This document shows, piece after piece, positions 1-12,000 of a stretch of 64,000 bases of DNA. The notes beneath the pieces were generated by a model. That model was not told the origin of the DNA. It saw nothing but the letters and a program-made list of their open reading frames with translations, and did not search any database. Both the position numbers and the translations under genes were made by a program. The stretch comes from Talinum fruticosum (lineage: Eukaryota > Streptophyta > Magnoliopsida > Caryophyllales > Talinaceae): the NCBI GenBank assembly GCA_021018815.1, contig JAITYX010000042.1, positions 5,012,001 to 5,076,000 of the forward strand, in the 5' to 3' direction. Position 1 is the stretch's first letter, and every line of letters begins with the position of its first letter.

Positions 1-1577
1 TACAGATGTTACCAGTGTGCAGAAGTCTATTGAACATAGTATACTGTCCTTTTTTAAAATATACGTCGTTTTAAAGTTACGAGGAAATATTAAGAAAACA
101 TAAAATTTATGATAAATTTTATGTTAAAAGATCAAATTGCCTCCTATATTTTATTGGAATTGAAGAAAATTAATTAAGAAAAAAAAGAAACAAAGCAATT
201 AATAAGTACAAAATTGGTAAATTAATAATTAATATGTCATTAGAATTGTAAAGTGATAAGTATTGTGAAATGAGAAAATTTAGTTAAAGTGATGTATATT
301 TTGAAACGAAGGGAGTAACATTAGGGTCCCTAATTGAGATAAGGATAAAAAATAAAATATTTTTATTTTTATTGAATGTTTCCAAAATCAAAGCATCAGA
401 TGGTTTCGCATCAAAAAAAAAAAAAAAAAGCATTAGATGGTTTAATTCAAACTTATCCATCAATTATTATAATTCAAGTTGGAGAATCGTTTTGAAAGCA
501 AATTTTGTAAATTTATAATAAAGGATAAAAATATGATACATCGACCCTTTGCATCAAATTAATGGAAATAAAATTACTAATTCTTATCAAATGAGAATAA
601 TGTTACTCTATCTAAATTTTAAATATTCCATGTAGACAAAAGGTGAGCATACCAAAATAAATAAAAGCTATTAAAAGTGGGTTTGCTGTGATCCCCGAAA
701 AAAGAAAAAAAGAAAAAAAAAGAAAGAAGGCACAATGCAATACTACTGCTGGTTAGGACTCGCCATAACAGTTTTCCACAACCTTGACTTCACCCATGGT
801 TTTTGAAAGGTTTTCTCCCTTTAGAAATGAGCCATGGAAACAACACTATTCGTGCCTAAATTGCAGGGCCTATAGTATTCCGACATGGATTCTGAGTTTA
901 ACACCAAAGAAAAAGAAGGGGGAGGGTTATAGTCGACGTTGGGGCAGAGAAGGTGAAGTATTGGCAACATAGTCACTTCTCATTCACCAAAAAGAATCAA
1001 GGAAATAGCACACAATTCTCACAATTTGAGAAAATCCCATAATGCTTACAGGACCGACACCTCTAAATGTTGGTAGTATCATAAATCCGTCTCTTTTCAA
1101 CCTGTCTCATACTCTTCGAATTACTACAAACAGAGTGATTGAAGCTCTGATATGGCCTGCTCAAATAATCTCTTCTTGTCATCCCTCATTACTCCGTCCC
1201 CAAATAGCATACTTCACCAAATTGCCTTGCTTTCTACTTCTTGTGTGAAGTACCACATTATTGAATGCCTTTTATATGATGTCTTACAGGAACCAACCTC
1301 TGTGAAGTGAAAGGCTGCATAAACATAACCTCTACCCCTAACCTTTGTCTGTAGAGGTTAACCTTATGATAGGCACCAGGGTAATAGTATGATATGTACC
1401 CGTTAAAAAGTTCCAGCCTCAATAGGCCACCAAGCACATACATGATATAGTAATCATCAGCCAATATGTATGCAGCCGCTCTGGGTTGGAGTTTCCAGGT
1501 AAAGCTTCTGCAACGTGAGAAAGCCATGACAGTCTACAGGGAAATGATATCATGAATGGCAACATAAATGAGTCAGC
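1..1577. other. Intergenic region downstream of the first PPR gene
   Basis: No credible gene is seen. The first ~320 bases are a MITE (listed separately). The rest is AT-rich with poly-A tracts near 416-430 and 700-725. About 1258-1577 is probably 3'UTR and trailer of the minus-strand PPR gene whose stop codon lies at 1578. The short reading frames here have no family features. Confidence 0.6.
46..317 (+). mobile_element. MITE, ACTCCCTCC-type family, copy 1
   Basis: A ~270-bp AT-rich non-coding element ending in GAAACGAAGGGAGTAA. Its right half (ATGTCATTAGAATTGTAAAG, then TTAGTTAAAGTGATG) recurs near 14.5, 47.7, 49.2 and 52.0 kb, in both orientations. Ends resembling CTCCCTCCGTTTC are known from Stowaway/Tc1-Mariner-like MITEs; that superfamily assignment is inferred. 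The left end (about 46) is approximate. Confidence 0.6.
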
Positions 1578-4014
1578 TTAATCCATGCTCTTTACAGAAG
1601 CCTTCTGGTGCCCAGATTTCTCCATTTCTTTCCCAAGAACATCCAATATTGTGTCAGTGACGTGATTTGGTGAACACCCTGCATCTAACATGATCCTCAA
1701 AAACCTGTGTGCATCTTTCAGTCTACCTGCTTTTGTATGAATTTCAATAAGTGTATTGAAGGTAACAACATCAGGGTTTATCCCACTATTTCTCATTTGC
1801 TCAAAAAGCTTGAGGGCTTCATCAATTCTACCAGCCTTCCCAAGGGCATTTATAAGAGTGTTATACATAACTATATCAAGATAACCACCCTCCTTCAATA
1901 ACTTATTTAGAATGGAGCTAGCTAGATCTGCTCTTCCCATCTTTCCCAAGCTTTGGATTATAATATTGTATGTTGCTACATCTGCTGGACAAAGGTTCTC
2001 GCCCATTTCACTGAGAACTCCCCATGTTTGGTTGAAATAACCCTTCTTCACATATGAACTCATTATAGAATTGTATGTGTAGCTCACAGCATCTGCACCC
2101 ATATCGGTGAATATCTCAAACAATTTGCAAGCTACACTTAACTTTCCCTTCGACAAAAATATGGACAAATATGTATTAACCATGTCAATATCGAAAGAGT
2201 TCATTCCTTTTGCTTGAACACGCCTTCCCTTTGACAAAGAGAACCATTTAAAGATGAAGTCATTGGATTTGACATTATTTGCCAACTTATCCATATAGGG
2301 GACGATGACCATTCATCCACATCTGCAGGTTCTGTCTCAAAATCTGATTGTTCACCGTCAAGTGAGCATGTGGAGCTACCTGGTACACCATCAGCTGACA
2401 TCAAATCAATGAATTTGTTGAAGTCACCTTTAGCTGGGAAAATGGAGGTGAAATCCTTTCTTCTTCTCTGTGGATTCTTCATTGCAGCTTCCATATCAGC
2501 TTTCCACCTGAGAACATTATGCAATATATTTCCATCTCTTATATGTCTCATCAGCCTTTCGGTGGCATCCCATCGACCTTGCTTATAAAGGCCAATTAAG
2601 ATGGAAGTTATGGTAACCAAGTCAACAACAAATCCCCTAATTTCCATCTCTTCCACCAAGTTCAAGGCTTCCTCGATTTGGCCCTCCCTGCAAAGATGCA
2701 AGATGATGATGCTGTAAGTAACTCCATCCACAAATTGGCCTTTCTTTTTAAATCACAAAATAAAGTGTAACCAGCAATGGCCCTCCCATTTTTTATCAAC
2801 CCATCAATCAAAATATTATATGTCCAACATGTTGCTCTCACCCCGTCTTCTATCATTCTCTCAAAAAGTTGGCAGGCTTCTGTAAGTTTTCTTGCCTTGA
2901 GAAAAACATCTAGAAGAGAATTGTATACAATTGTACCTGGCTGGAAACCATTGCACTGCATTTCATTAAAGATTTTAATAGCATCTTCAATTCGATAGGA
3001 CTTGGAGCAACCTTGGATTAGGATACGGTAGGTGTAGGCATCTGGCTCATGGCCTGAGCATTTTAGCTCTTCCCAAACAATTAGTGCATCCTTCACCTTG
3101 CCAACCAAGCACAGCACATGGATGAGGCTATTATATGTACACAAATCTGGACTGCTATGTGAACCTACACTTGACTCCTTCATCTCTTTAAATAGGCAGA
3201 GAGAAGTTTCCAAATCACCCCAACATCCAAATGAATGAATACATATATTATAACCCCATGTGTCCAATGCAACCTTCTTCTCCCTTAAACTGTAAAAAAC
3301 TTTCTTGAACTCTTCCTTCATTCCAGCTTTTCTGAGAGAAACAAGCAATTCATTGCAGGCAGTTGCCTCGCAAGGGACACCAGCCCCATTGCCACCAGAG
3401 GTTTCTAGGAGTTTCATAAACATACTCAAAGCTAAACCAAATTCGTTTTTTCTAACTAAGGCAATAACAGCAGAATTATACATGTGGGCATCTAAGCTAG
3501 CTCCCAATTCTTCCATCTGATCAAGGACCTCAAGAGCGGAATCAATCTGACCAGAATGAATAAAGGCATCAAGTAGAAGCTTAAAGGTGCCTGAATCAAT
3601 GAGGACACCATCATGCTTCATGGAACTAAATAAGTTGCCCACAACATGAGCATTAAGATGGTGGTGACTCCTCGAATGACAAATTACGCGGAACATTTGT
3701 GAATAAGTTTCAGCTGAGTGTCTATAACCATTCCTGTCAGTGCACCAATTGAAAAAAGAAATCTTTTTGGAAGTATCAAGGTTAGTCCTACGAAGGACAT
3801 CCATGACAATACTCTCAGATAGCGGTATTGACTTAGCGTCAAGACTTTGCGTTCCAGATTCAGACAAAGTTTTGGCTAGATAAGCTTTGAGGAGAAGATC
3901 CCCAAGTTCAGAGGAGACAGTAGAGCATGATTTAGATCTTAATAACTGGCCAGAAGTAGAGGAGCAGAAAACGCGAAAGCCCCTCCATGAAGCATTTACT
4001 GACGAATTCCGCAT
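1578..4014 (-). CDS. Pentatricopeptide repeat protein, At4g01570-like (two apparent frameshifts)
   Basis: P-class PPR protein, expected to bind RNA in mitochondria or plastids. The ATG at 4014 opens a Ser/Arg-rich N-terminus (MRNSSVNASWRGFRVF) typical of an organelle transit peptide. A run of 35-residue PPR helical hairpins follows, for example YNSLIHVLCLVGKVKDALIV and YNTLINALGKAGRIDEALKL. The protein lies in three consecutive frames: 4014 to ~2745, ~2745 to ~2300, and ~2300 to the stop at 1578. The breaks sit at a five-base A/T run (2745-2749) and a four-base C/G run (2298-2301). One added base at each gives an unbroken 812-aa protein, close to the ~805 aa I recall for Arabidopsis At4g01570. 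The CDS has no introns. A 5'UTR intron is likely from 4560 (AAAG|GTACTT) to 4016 (TACAG|G just before the ATG). Sequence error is likelier than a pseudogene, because the PPR motifs continue across both breaks. Confidence 0.85.
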
Positions 4015-4640
4015 CCTGTATCATAATAAGCCGCAAACACATTCCTATAACCACAACAAATTCTCATATTAGAGGATGAAGGGTGATGCAATAAGCCTAG
4101 CAAATACACACACAAACGCGACTAATTTTCACTTGCATGAAGTACTAAAATTATCACACACAACAAAAGAAAAAAACAGAATCAGATAAGTAGCAATGGA
4201 ACAATGACCCATTATGACCAGCAAGCAAGTGATGGAGGCGCTTACAAAAATCATATGTACATTTCTGAGAATCTGCAACCCACGTTTCTAACGGGCATTT
4301 CATCGAACAGAAGGTGGGCATGTCTAAATGCGCTTATGAACCCACCAAATAGACAATCATTCAATTGACTCCAAATCCCAGGATAAGCATGGGCGTGATC
4401 CCTGAAATCAGTTCCAACTTATAAACCCAAAAACTAAATTACCCAGCTAATTTAAAGAAATAACCTTTCAGAAAAATGTTATCTTTGCAAATTGTTTGGA
4501 TATTGCTTAGCCAAAAACGCAAGGATTGTGAAGTCTAATAAGGAAGCATACGTAAAGTACCTTTGAGACGATTATCATTTGCGCGTATATCTGCGAACAC
4601 ACACATATACGCAGAGAGAGAGGGCGAAGCTTTGATCAAT
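4015..4640 (-). promoter_or_regulatory. 5'UTR, 5'UTR intron and promoter of the first PPR gene
   Basis: On the minus strand a good donor (CTCAAAG|GTACTTTA, 4560) pairs with an acceptor (GATACAG|GATG) that ends one base before the ATG, giving a ~545-base 5'UTR intron. A GA-rich stretch at 4613-4625 lies upstream of the donor and may be leader. No TATA box could be assigned with confidence. Confidence 0.45.
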
Positions 4641-6030
4641 GTTCTTGGTGGCGTTCGTTTTGGCGGCAAGTAAACATCATAAGCTCGTGGCTTATTTCTT
4701 TTGTCTTTTTTTTCCCGAAAAGAGTTACTTTCTTAAAATTTAATTCTCTTTTTTTAGGGGTAAATATATGGATATGTGATATCATTTTATTTTTTTTTGA
4801 AGGTGGATGTGTGATATCATTACCATTATAATAATTTATCAAACCACGTATTTTTGAAATTATAAAGAATGAACTCAAAATGACTTTAAATGTAACTATA
4901 TATCTTTTTTATTAAAATTATTTTTTCTATTCGTTATTTTTGTAGTTTGTTTGATGTTCATAGATATTATAATTTAGTTGCCAGATATTGACACTTTATT
5001 ATTATATAGTATTTACAAATGATAAAATAGTCCATCAGATCTTGTAAATAATAACTAATTCATGAAGTATAATTTTTTTAATTATTTACTATCCTGAAAA
5101 TTTTTAAAGTAAGATAAAAAATTGTTAAAAAAATCATACATCAGATACTTTGTGAGACGTAAGATAGTTTTTTATCATTTGTCGATACTATAGGTAGTAA
5201 AGTGTCAATAACTCTTTAGTTGCGCTCGCACACGGGTAAAGTGAGAATAGCCCAATCTAAAACCATGGACAATAAATATACGTAAGAATCCTATTTTCAA
5301 CATTAATTACCAAGTGTGAATTATAAGTAGCTTAATTTAGAAAAGTTTTCAAATATCGACAATCAAAACTTTGGATTTAAATTCTAGCTCCATTTAGAAA
5401 AATACAACACACAAAGTAAAGTAAATAGCCAACTTAGGTTCCTGCTCAATAGAATTTATGAACCCAAAAAATCTAAATACAACAGAAGCTCTATGTTGAT
5501 CTTGAACTAAAGGAGGCTTCCTGAATTCCAAAAAACAGCGGTAAACTCCACTGTTCTTTTTGCTTCGAGAAGCTGGCGCCACCAAAAGTAAAAGCAGTTG
5601 TTTGAACCATATATGTTTGTGCAAATAAGAGGCCAATTCAAGAAGACGATTTGTGTACTTTGATCACTTTGGAAATCCAGGAAGGACATGATTTTCAATG
5701 GGGAACGCTGGAACTTTCAAAACCTCAAGCGGTTTATTGGATATGATGTGGATTGTCGGATCAAAATGTGAGAAAAATAACTTAACCGAAAGGTAGCTAT
5801 GGTTTTATGCTTCTTTGAAGCCCCCATTTTGAACTTTGCCAATTGATACAAGACTTCTGTGACTATGGGATCATTTATATAACGCTATATACACTTACAA
5901 TAACTGCACCGAAATTTCTTCCTACTTAGTAGGATCTAGTTAGCCAGCGGAAATCATAATTTCCATTCGAGAACACAGCCAATCAAACACGTTGCACGAT
6001 GCAGGAGCTCAGCGGCCAGTAATCCATTCT
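4641..6030. other. Intergenic region with a MITE; 3'UTR of the SFH gene at its right end
   Basis: No coding region is supported. It holds the inverted-repeat element at 4987-5209. The minus-strand SFH stop lies at 6031-6033, so roughly 5400-6030 is its 3'UTR and trailer. Confidence 0.5.
4987..5209. mobile_element. MITE-like inverted-repeat element (~220 bp)
   Basis: The left arm begins ATTGACACTTTATTATTATA and continues TAGTATTTACAAATGATAAA. The right arm is its imperfect reverse complement (TTTATCATTTGTCGATACTA, then AGTAAAGTGTCAAT). The arms of ~42 bases flank an AT-rich centre with no coding capacity. No clear target duplication was identified, so the superfamily is not assigned. Confidence 0.6.
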
Positions 6031-9000
6031 TCAACAGCAAAGCTCGTTTCTCTGCAGTGTAGGAATCAAAACATAAATCACATGCATCAATGGTATATGT
6101 AAGCGATATACTAATATCGTTCATGGATGATGCCTGACCTGGAACTTGGCTTCTTCTTGTCTGTCTATGTATGCAAGTAACTCTTCCTGCCTTATCAACG
6201 CTTCGTGTAATGCCTGCCCAACAATCAAATAAATAAAAAATGAAGAGGCTTGCGGAATGCCCATCCCTAGGAACTAGGCTTGGCCTGTAGTTAGCTTTAA
6301 TAGGTTTAGTTAGACCAGATCTGGGTATAATATCTGAGGTTAGATCTGCTGAAGTTTATCTTATAATCTCCACAAAAAAAATGGCATAAGTATGGGTCCA
6401 AATTTCAAGCTAATTCATGTCTAGGTCCTAATTGAGTTTTCAGTTCATGTTTCAGTCCATTGACTCAGTAGTTAAGTATGGATTGGTTTTTCTACATTTA
6501 ATAAACAACATATGACTATTGACTATGCAAAAGACAATCCAAAACCAAAAAAAAAAAAAGCATACGACTACACATAAGACAACAGCTAATACCGTCAATT
6601 GTGCTGCCAAAATAGTTGATAGATATGACCAGAAACCAATATTCTAACTAAGATTCTAGGGTATGAGCCAAAACACCAGAATTTCCGGGTTGTATAGACC
6701 ATAGTTATGAGGAACACACAGTCTGGAACGTGGATCGCTGCTTTTTGCACAAATTTAGTCTAATTTAGGCTTAGGATCACTTGTTCCCAGAATGCAGATC
6801 ACCTTTTTGGGGGGTTCCGATAACTATGGTACAGCCAACACCATCCTATTTGCTAATGACCTCCAAGAAAAACCAAAGGAAACTGAAATTCTAACTAAAT
6901 AGCTAAGAGAACCATATTTTGCAATTCTCCCAGTCACAACTGAGGAGTAATAATCCAGTCACATAAACCCTTTAACTCTTGCAGATGACCCTAAGCAAAT
7001 ATTTACTGGCTTTTCTTGATAGATTCCATGCCTCTAACATCATCTCCAACATTATTTATAGCACAACCGACACAACAATGGCATGACCTTCCTCAATCAT
7101 TAAAGCCACTGCCATGCTCATACCCACAATCATTTACTTGATAGGTTTCAGGAAGAAGAAGAAAAGAAAATTACCTTTTAGTGGCAATTAACTCAGCTTC
7201 TAATGCATCCAGTCGATAGTTTGCAGCATTTAGCAACTGCTCTTTCTCGAAAGGCATCTGTGCTGGCTTTGTCTGTAAAGATTTTACCTTCTCTTCAAGC
7301 TCGCTAAGTTGTTTCAATAAAACTGTGATATAATCTGCCTCTGTGAGATCTGAGCCAGCTGGAGGAGGTTGGAACTCTTCCTTGCAATCTGGCCCATGTA
7401 GCACATCTGGAGTGGGGTGACAATAGTCTGAACTGAATCTGAGAGTTCCTCTAAAGACTCTCCTTGTTGCTGAACAGAATAGAGCAAGTGCGGCAACGAA
7501 AAAGGCTACGATGACAGTGAACACATGGAATCTGCTTCTCCCTGCAGAATCTTCAGAAGATTGCTGAGGGGATGTCTCTGCAGCAGATCATGATAGACAT
7601 GCTGAAAAATCAAATTAGCTGATTGTTGTGTAAGAAATAAGATGACTTCCAAGCAATGACACCTCCCCTTTTCTCCTTCCTGGTGGTACGGATGAACTTA
7701 TAGATTTTGTAAAAGAAAAGAAAAAAACAAATATAGAGTGGAAAAGGAGTAGAGGATGCATGAGAAGCATGCCAACTAGGAACTTGAAGCCAGAGGATGG
7801 AACAGCAGAGCAGAGACAAAAGGTGATAGTGATAATTTGTGCCCTAAGGGTAACAGAAGTAGAGAACAATCACAAAACAAATTTCCCATGTGATATTCGT
7901 GTAAACATATGCAAGGAAATCAATGGAAGCCTGATCCAAAATAACTTATGAGGGAATTTACACAACCATATAACCAAAACAAAAATCATATTCCATTGAC
8001 AGTTACAACAAGATAAGGTGTTATGTGTTTCTTTAATTGTGAACCAGACAATTGAAGGCTTTTGAATCTAGGATCCAGCAACCCCATAAAAATGCAGGTC
8101 ATATAATGTACGTACGATCTGTCGTGCCTCACCCTAAGGGGACCTTCCGAGGTACTCGCTTGGTTTGATTTTATACACTAGGTCCAAATTACACCACTTG
8201 GACAGACTCAAAAAGGCAAAGCTTTTGGAAATATTGGCCACATTTGTGGACTACAAATTAAGCTCGGGATACACATGGATCTAGCATTCTTGATGGCTGC
8301 TTGATCCACTTGCAGTAACTGCAGTTATCCACTTGTTTTCGTATATATAGAATCACTACCAAAAACACTCCTATAAAAAATCTATATTTTGCAAACATAA
8401 AAATGTCAAGAATTGTCTACCCATTTGCAGATTGAGCAATCCTCAAAAAGTCGATCGTTATTCAAAAATATTTCGGTCATACATATAGTGATAAGTGACA
8501 AGGAACTGTATCAGCTGAGTCATGTTTAATTAACTCTCTGCTGTGCCCCAAAGAAAAAAATGTAAAAAGAAAATAGACTTCCAGTCACAAGTGCAGAAAT
8601 ATCTACATACTTTTCCCATTTCTAGAAGTACATGTTTGGTATGTTAGATAAAGAAGATTGAAATAGAGGGAATTGGGACTTCTAAACTACAGAGAGAGGA
8701 CCTCAACTTAACCACTAGTGTCAGACCTTATTTCTTCAGTACATTGGGAAAATATTTTAGCTATCATTTGGATAAGGTGTTAGGAAATTGAGCAAAACAT
8801 GTTGCGGAAATGGATAGGATGTAAATATTCAGAAAATTGAACAAGAAGGCAAGAATAAAATGGACACCGAAATTTTACGTGGAAACCCAAAATAGGAAGA
8901 AAATAAGAAATCCACTAATATGATTGAGTACCAAATTCAATCTCAAGGGGCATGAAAGCACAACGAGATTAGAACAATAAGAGATTACAAACACTCACTC

Positions 9001-12000
9001 ACAACACCTAAAAGTGGACAATAGAGATAAATCCACAAAGAGAAAATGGTGTAGAAATGTGGATCATTTTTTATGATACTGGGATGATTGGTGAATGAAA
9101 ATTGTGGGACTTATAGAGAGGTGGAAGTCATGGCCATTATTAGCAATAAACAAGGCAATAAAATGACCAATAATCCTTGTAATAACCCTGTAATAAACTC
9201 GAAGTAAGCGATGAAACCAAATCACAATGGACAAATACGAACGGCCTCACGCAAAGTTGCAGAAAAAATAGGCCTGACACAGGCGTGCCACCTTGCCAGG
9301 GTCGTGCCATGTCGCACGGTTCAGACGTGCCACACCTCTGGCTGAAGTTCTAATGCTGCATCTCGGGTTTTGTTGCTCTGGCACGGTCATGCCACCTGGA
9401 TACTTACGAATTTCCGAGCCTATACACCCCGAGAAATAAAAGTATAATTGCATGTATTTTGAGTCACATCCAACCTAAGGTGTATCACGTTTCCACCCAG
9501 AATTCTTCCCCACTTGCAAGCATTGAAATCTAAAAAGTGACAGGCACTTGACCTAGATATAGCATTTTATCTTAGTATTAAAATTCCATGATGGAAGTCA
9601 GGTTAAACTAAATGTGCTCTTAAGTCCTATTACAGTTTCAAATTTAAATTGCTTTTACTTGCTGACCCCACAGTAGCCAAAAAGAAGCAACACTTGTCAA
9701 CAATCTAAGAACCATGTGCATTGCCAAAGGAACACATTGGACAAATGGACGGCAGAAGTAGGACTGTCAGACACAGGGAAGTATGGCACAATTCAGGGAA
9801 CTAACCTCTGGAATAAGCGGTGTGGTTCATGGAGACTTCTTCCTTATATCCAGAATCCACAACCTTCACAACAACTCGAACATGTTCATCATTCTCAGGC
9901 AATCCATCAGCAGATCGCATGTTTTCTGCCATCCTAACCTGCAGAAAGGCTTACTGTTAGTACAATATAGTTCTACACCTCTACCAACCCCCTTCTTTTT
10001 TTCATCTCCATAGCCGCCAATACGGGGATAAGAAAAGGAAAGAAAAACCCCACTACACGATAATAATCAGGATCGATGGCATCACTGCGTCACCATTATC
10101 CCATTGCATCAGAAAATCCACCTTGTTCAAAGTATAATACAATACTAGTAGCTCATAAAACAGAATGCCCACTAGACATGATTAACGATGTCAGATCTAA
10201 CGTTCAAAACACTGGACACCATCTAGATTTTTTTCATTCTTCATAATGCAATGTAATTTCTTTAAAGAACTATAATTTTAAATTAGAAAGTCCTCACATT
10301 TAGCCTGGGTGCCCCCGGGGATTTTTTTGTGGGTGGATTCTTTTATTTTATTTCTTTTTCTTGTACTCCACTGCCTTCCACCCCCTTTTGGCACCATACA
10401 ATCATATGCTTTACAAATAAATCTACCTTCATCCATAGGTCATCTAAGCCTGTCCTGATTCTGTTTCCAATAACTCTTTTCATGGCTTTATTTGTAGATA
10501 AATTTACATCAAGCTAAAGGTTTTTTTTCCCTTTTGGGTAAAATCAAGCTAAAGGTTATCAATAAACAAAGAGCACCACATATGTCAAACAATTTCATTT
10601 ATTCATTTCCAAATAAAACCAAATTCATCAGCATATCACCAGAAGCACTTACTTCATCAACTGGCGTTAATTTCAACTCTGTCGGATCGCCTGGTTCTTT
10701 GAAAGATGATTCTTCAACCTCTGATCCAGAGTCCGCTGCAGATGTATCATTGTTTTTCATCTGATCAAGCCAGAATGTAGAAGTACCATCAGAAGCTATA
10801 AAATTATAGTCATCGCTTCTCCAGTGTAGTAGACTCATAAAACCCATTGAAGAATACCATTTTGTTATAAGCAATCACCCTTCCCTCACTGTTTGAGATA
10901 GCTACTTCAGCTTCACCAGATTGGATCATCTGGAGTCAATAAAAAAGTTCAAAGCAATTAGTCAACTTCTTCCAAGCCAACACATAGATTGAGACCAGAG
11001 CCACAGCACTGAAATAAGTTGAACATCACTCCTTTATGGCAAACCTTCAGTATCTCAGGATGTTTCCATGGCCCCTTATTAGACCTCAGACAACCCCTTG
11101 GTCTGCACAAGTACATGTACCACCAAGAAATTCAGGCAACTGGCTGTATGGGTTGGAAATTCAAAATTATTAGTAAGATGTGTTGAAAATTTTGATTAAA
11201 AAATTGACTTGCACCATGAAAATATGCAAGCAATAATCAGTATTAACCAGTCTAGAAATTGTACAAAATTACCTTTCCTCAATAATCTCCAACAATTTGC
11301 TCTGATATCTGTGGCCGAGAACCTGAGAATAATTGTTAATACAAATTAGTGAAAAGTGATAAACAAGTACATTTTGTTTTATTAGCTAATCCAAGCACTT
11401 CAAAACATACATGTATTTTGGATGTTGTTTCAGGATCAAGAAAAGACTTGACTGTGTTCCAGACCAACTTGAAGCCGCTCCCAGCATTAATAACATACAT
11501 ACGATGAAGTGTCTGCAAGAATTATATTACCAAAATCATGAGAATTGCCACACATGAGCAAAAATCAGGGACATTAGATCCTTATTTCACAAATAGACTT
11601 GAACAGAGGACAATTGCAACATCATACCTCAGGATAGTAGTCATTATCAATCTTCTGTAGCCGTATTATTAGTTCACGAGCAGGTTTAGTTAAGTTTTTT
11701 AAACCCTGTTGATGAAGAATGAGAGGAGCATAATGTAAATCAAACACTTTGCATGCTAATATCCTAACAAGAAATTTTTCTTTATATATTGACGGCAGGC
11801 AACATACCACTCCTTGAACATCCAAAATCGTTGTTGTTGAATCTATATGCCTTTTCGCAGCAATAGAACAAGCTGGAAACTTGACGGCAAAAGACCTTTC
11901 AAAATCCTGCACATGGTATCTCAGATACCGATCCAATGTTGTCACTTGCATAAGCTTCTCAGCATCAATTTTGCCCAATAGACAAAAGTAGATAGGCCTC

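Noticed and set aside
10534..10764. Plus-strand frame within the SFH gene
   Set aside because: It overlaps SFH exon 10 on the opposite strand; the minus strand has the splice borders and the family motif SDTS-like/[10 protein letters not shown].
11761..11807. Extra coding sequence between SFH exons 4 and 5 (read-through frame)
   Set aside because: The frame is open by chance through a short intron (11706-11807) that has GT-AG borders, and family proteins join DVQGV directly to GLKNL.
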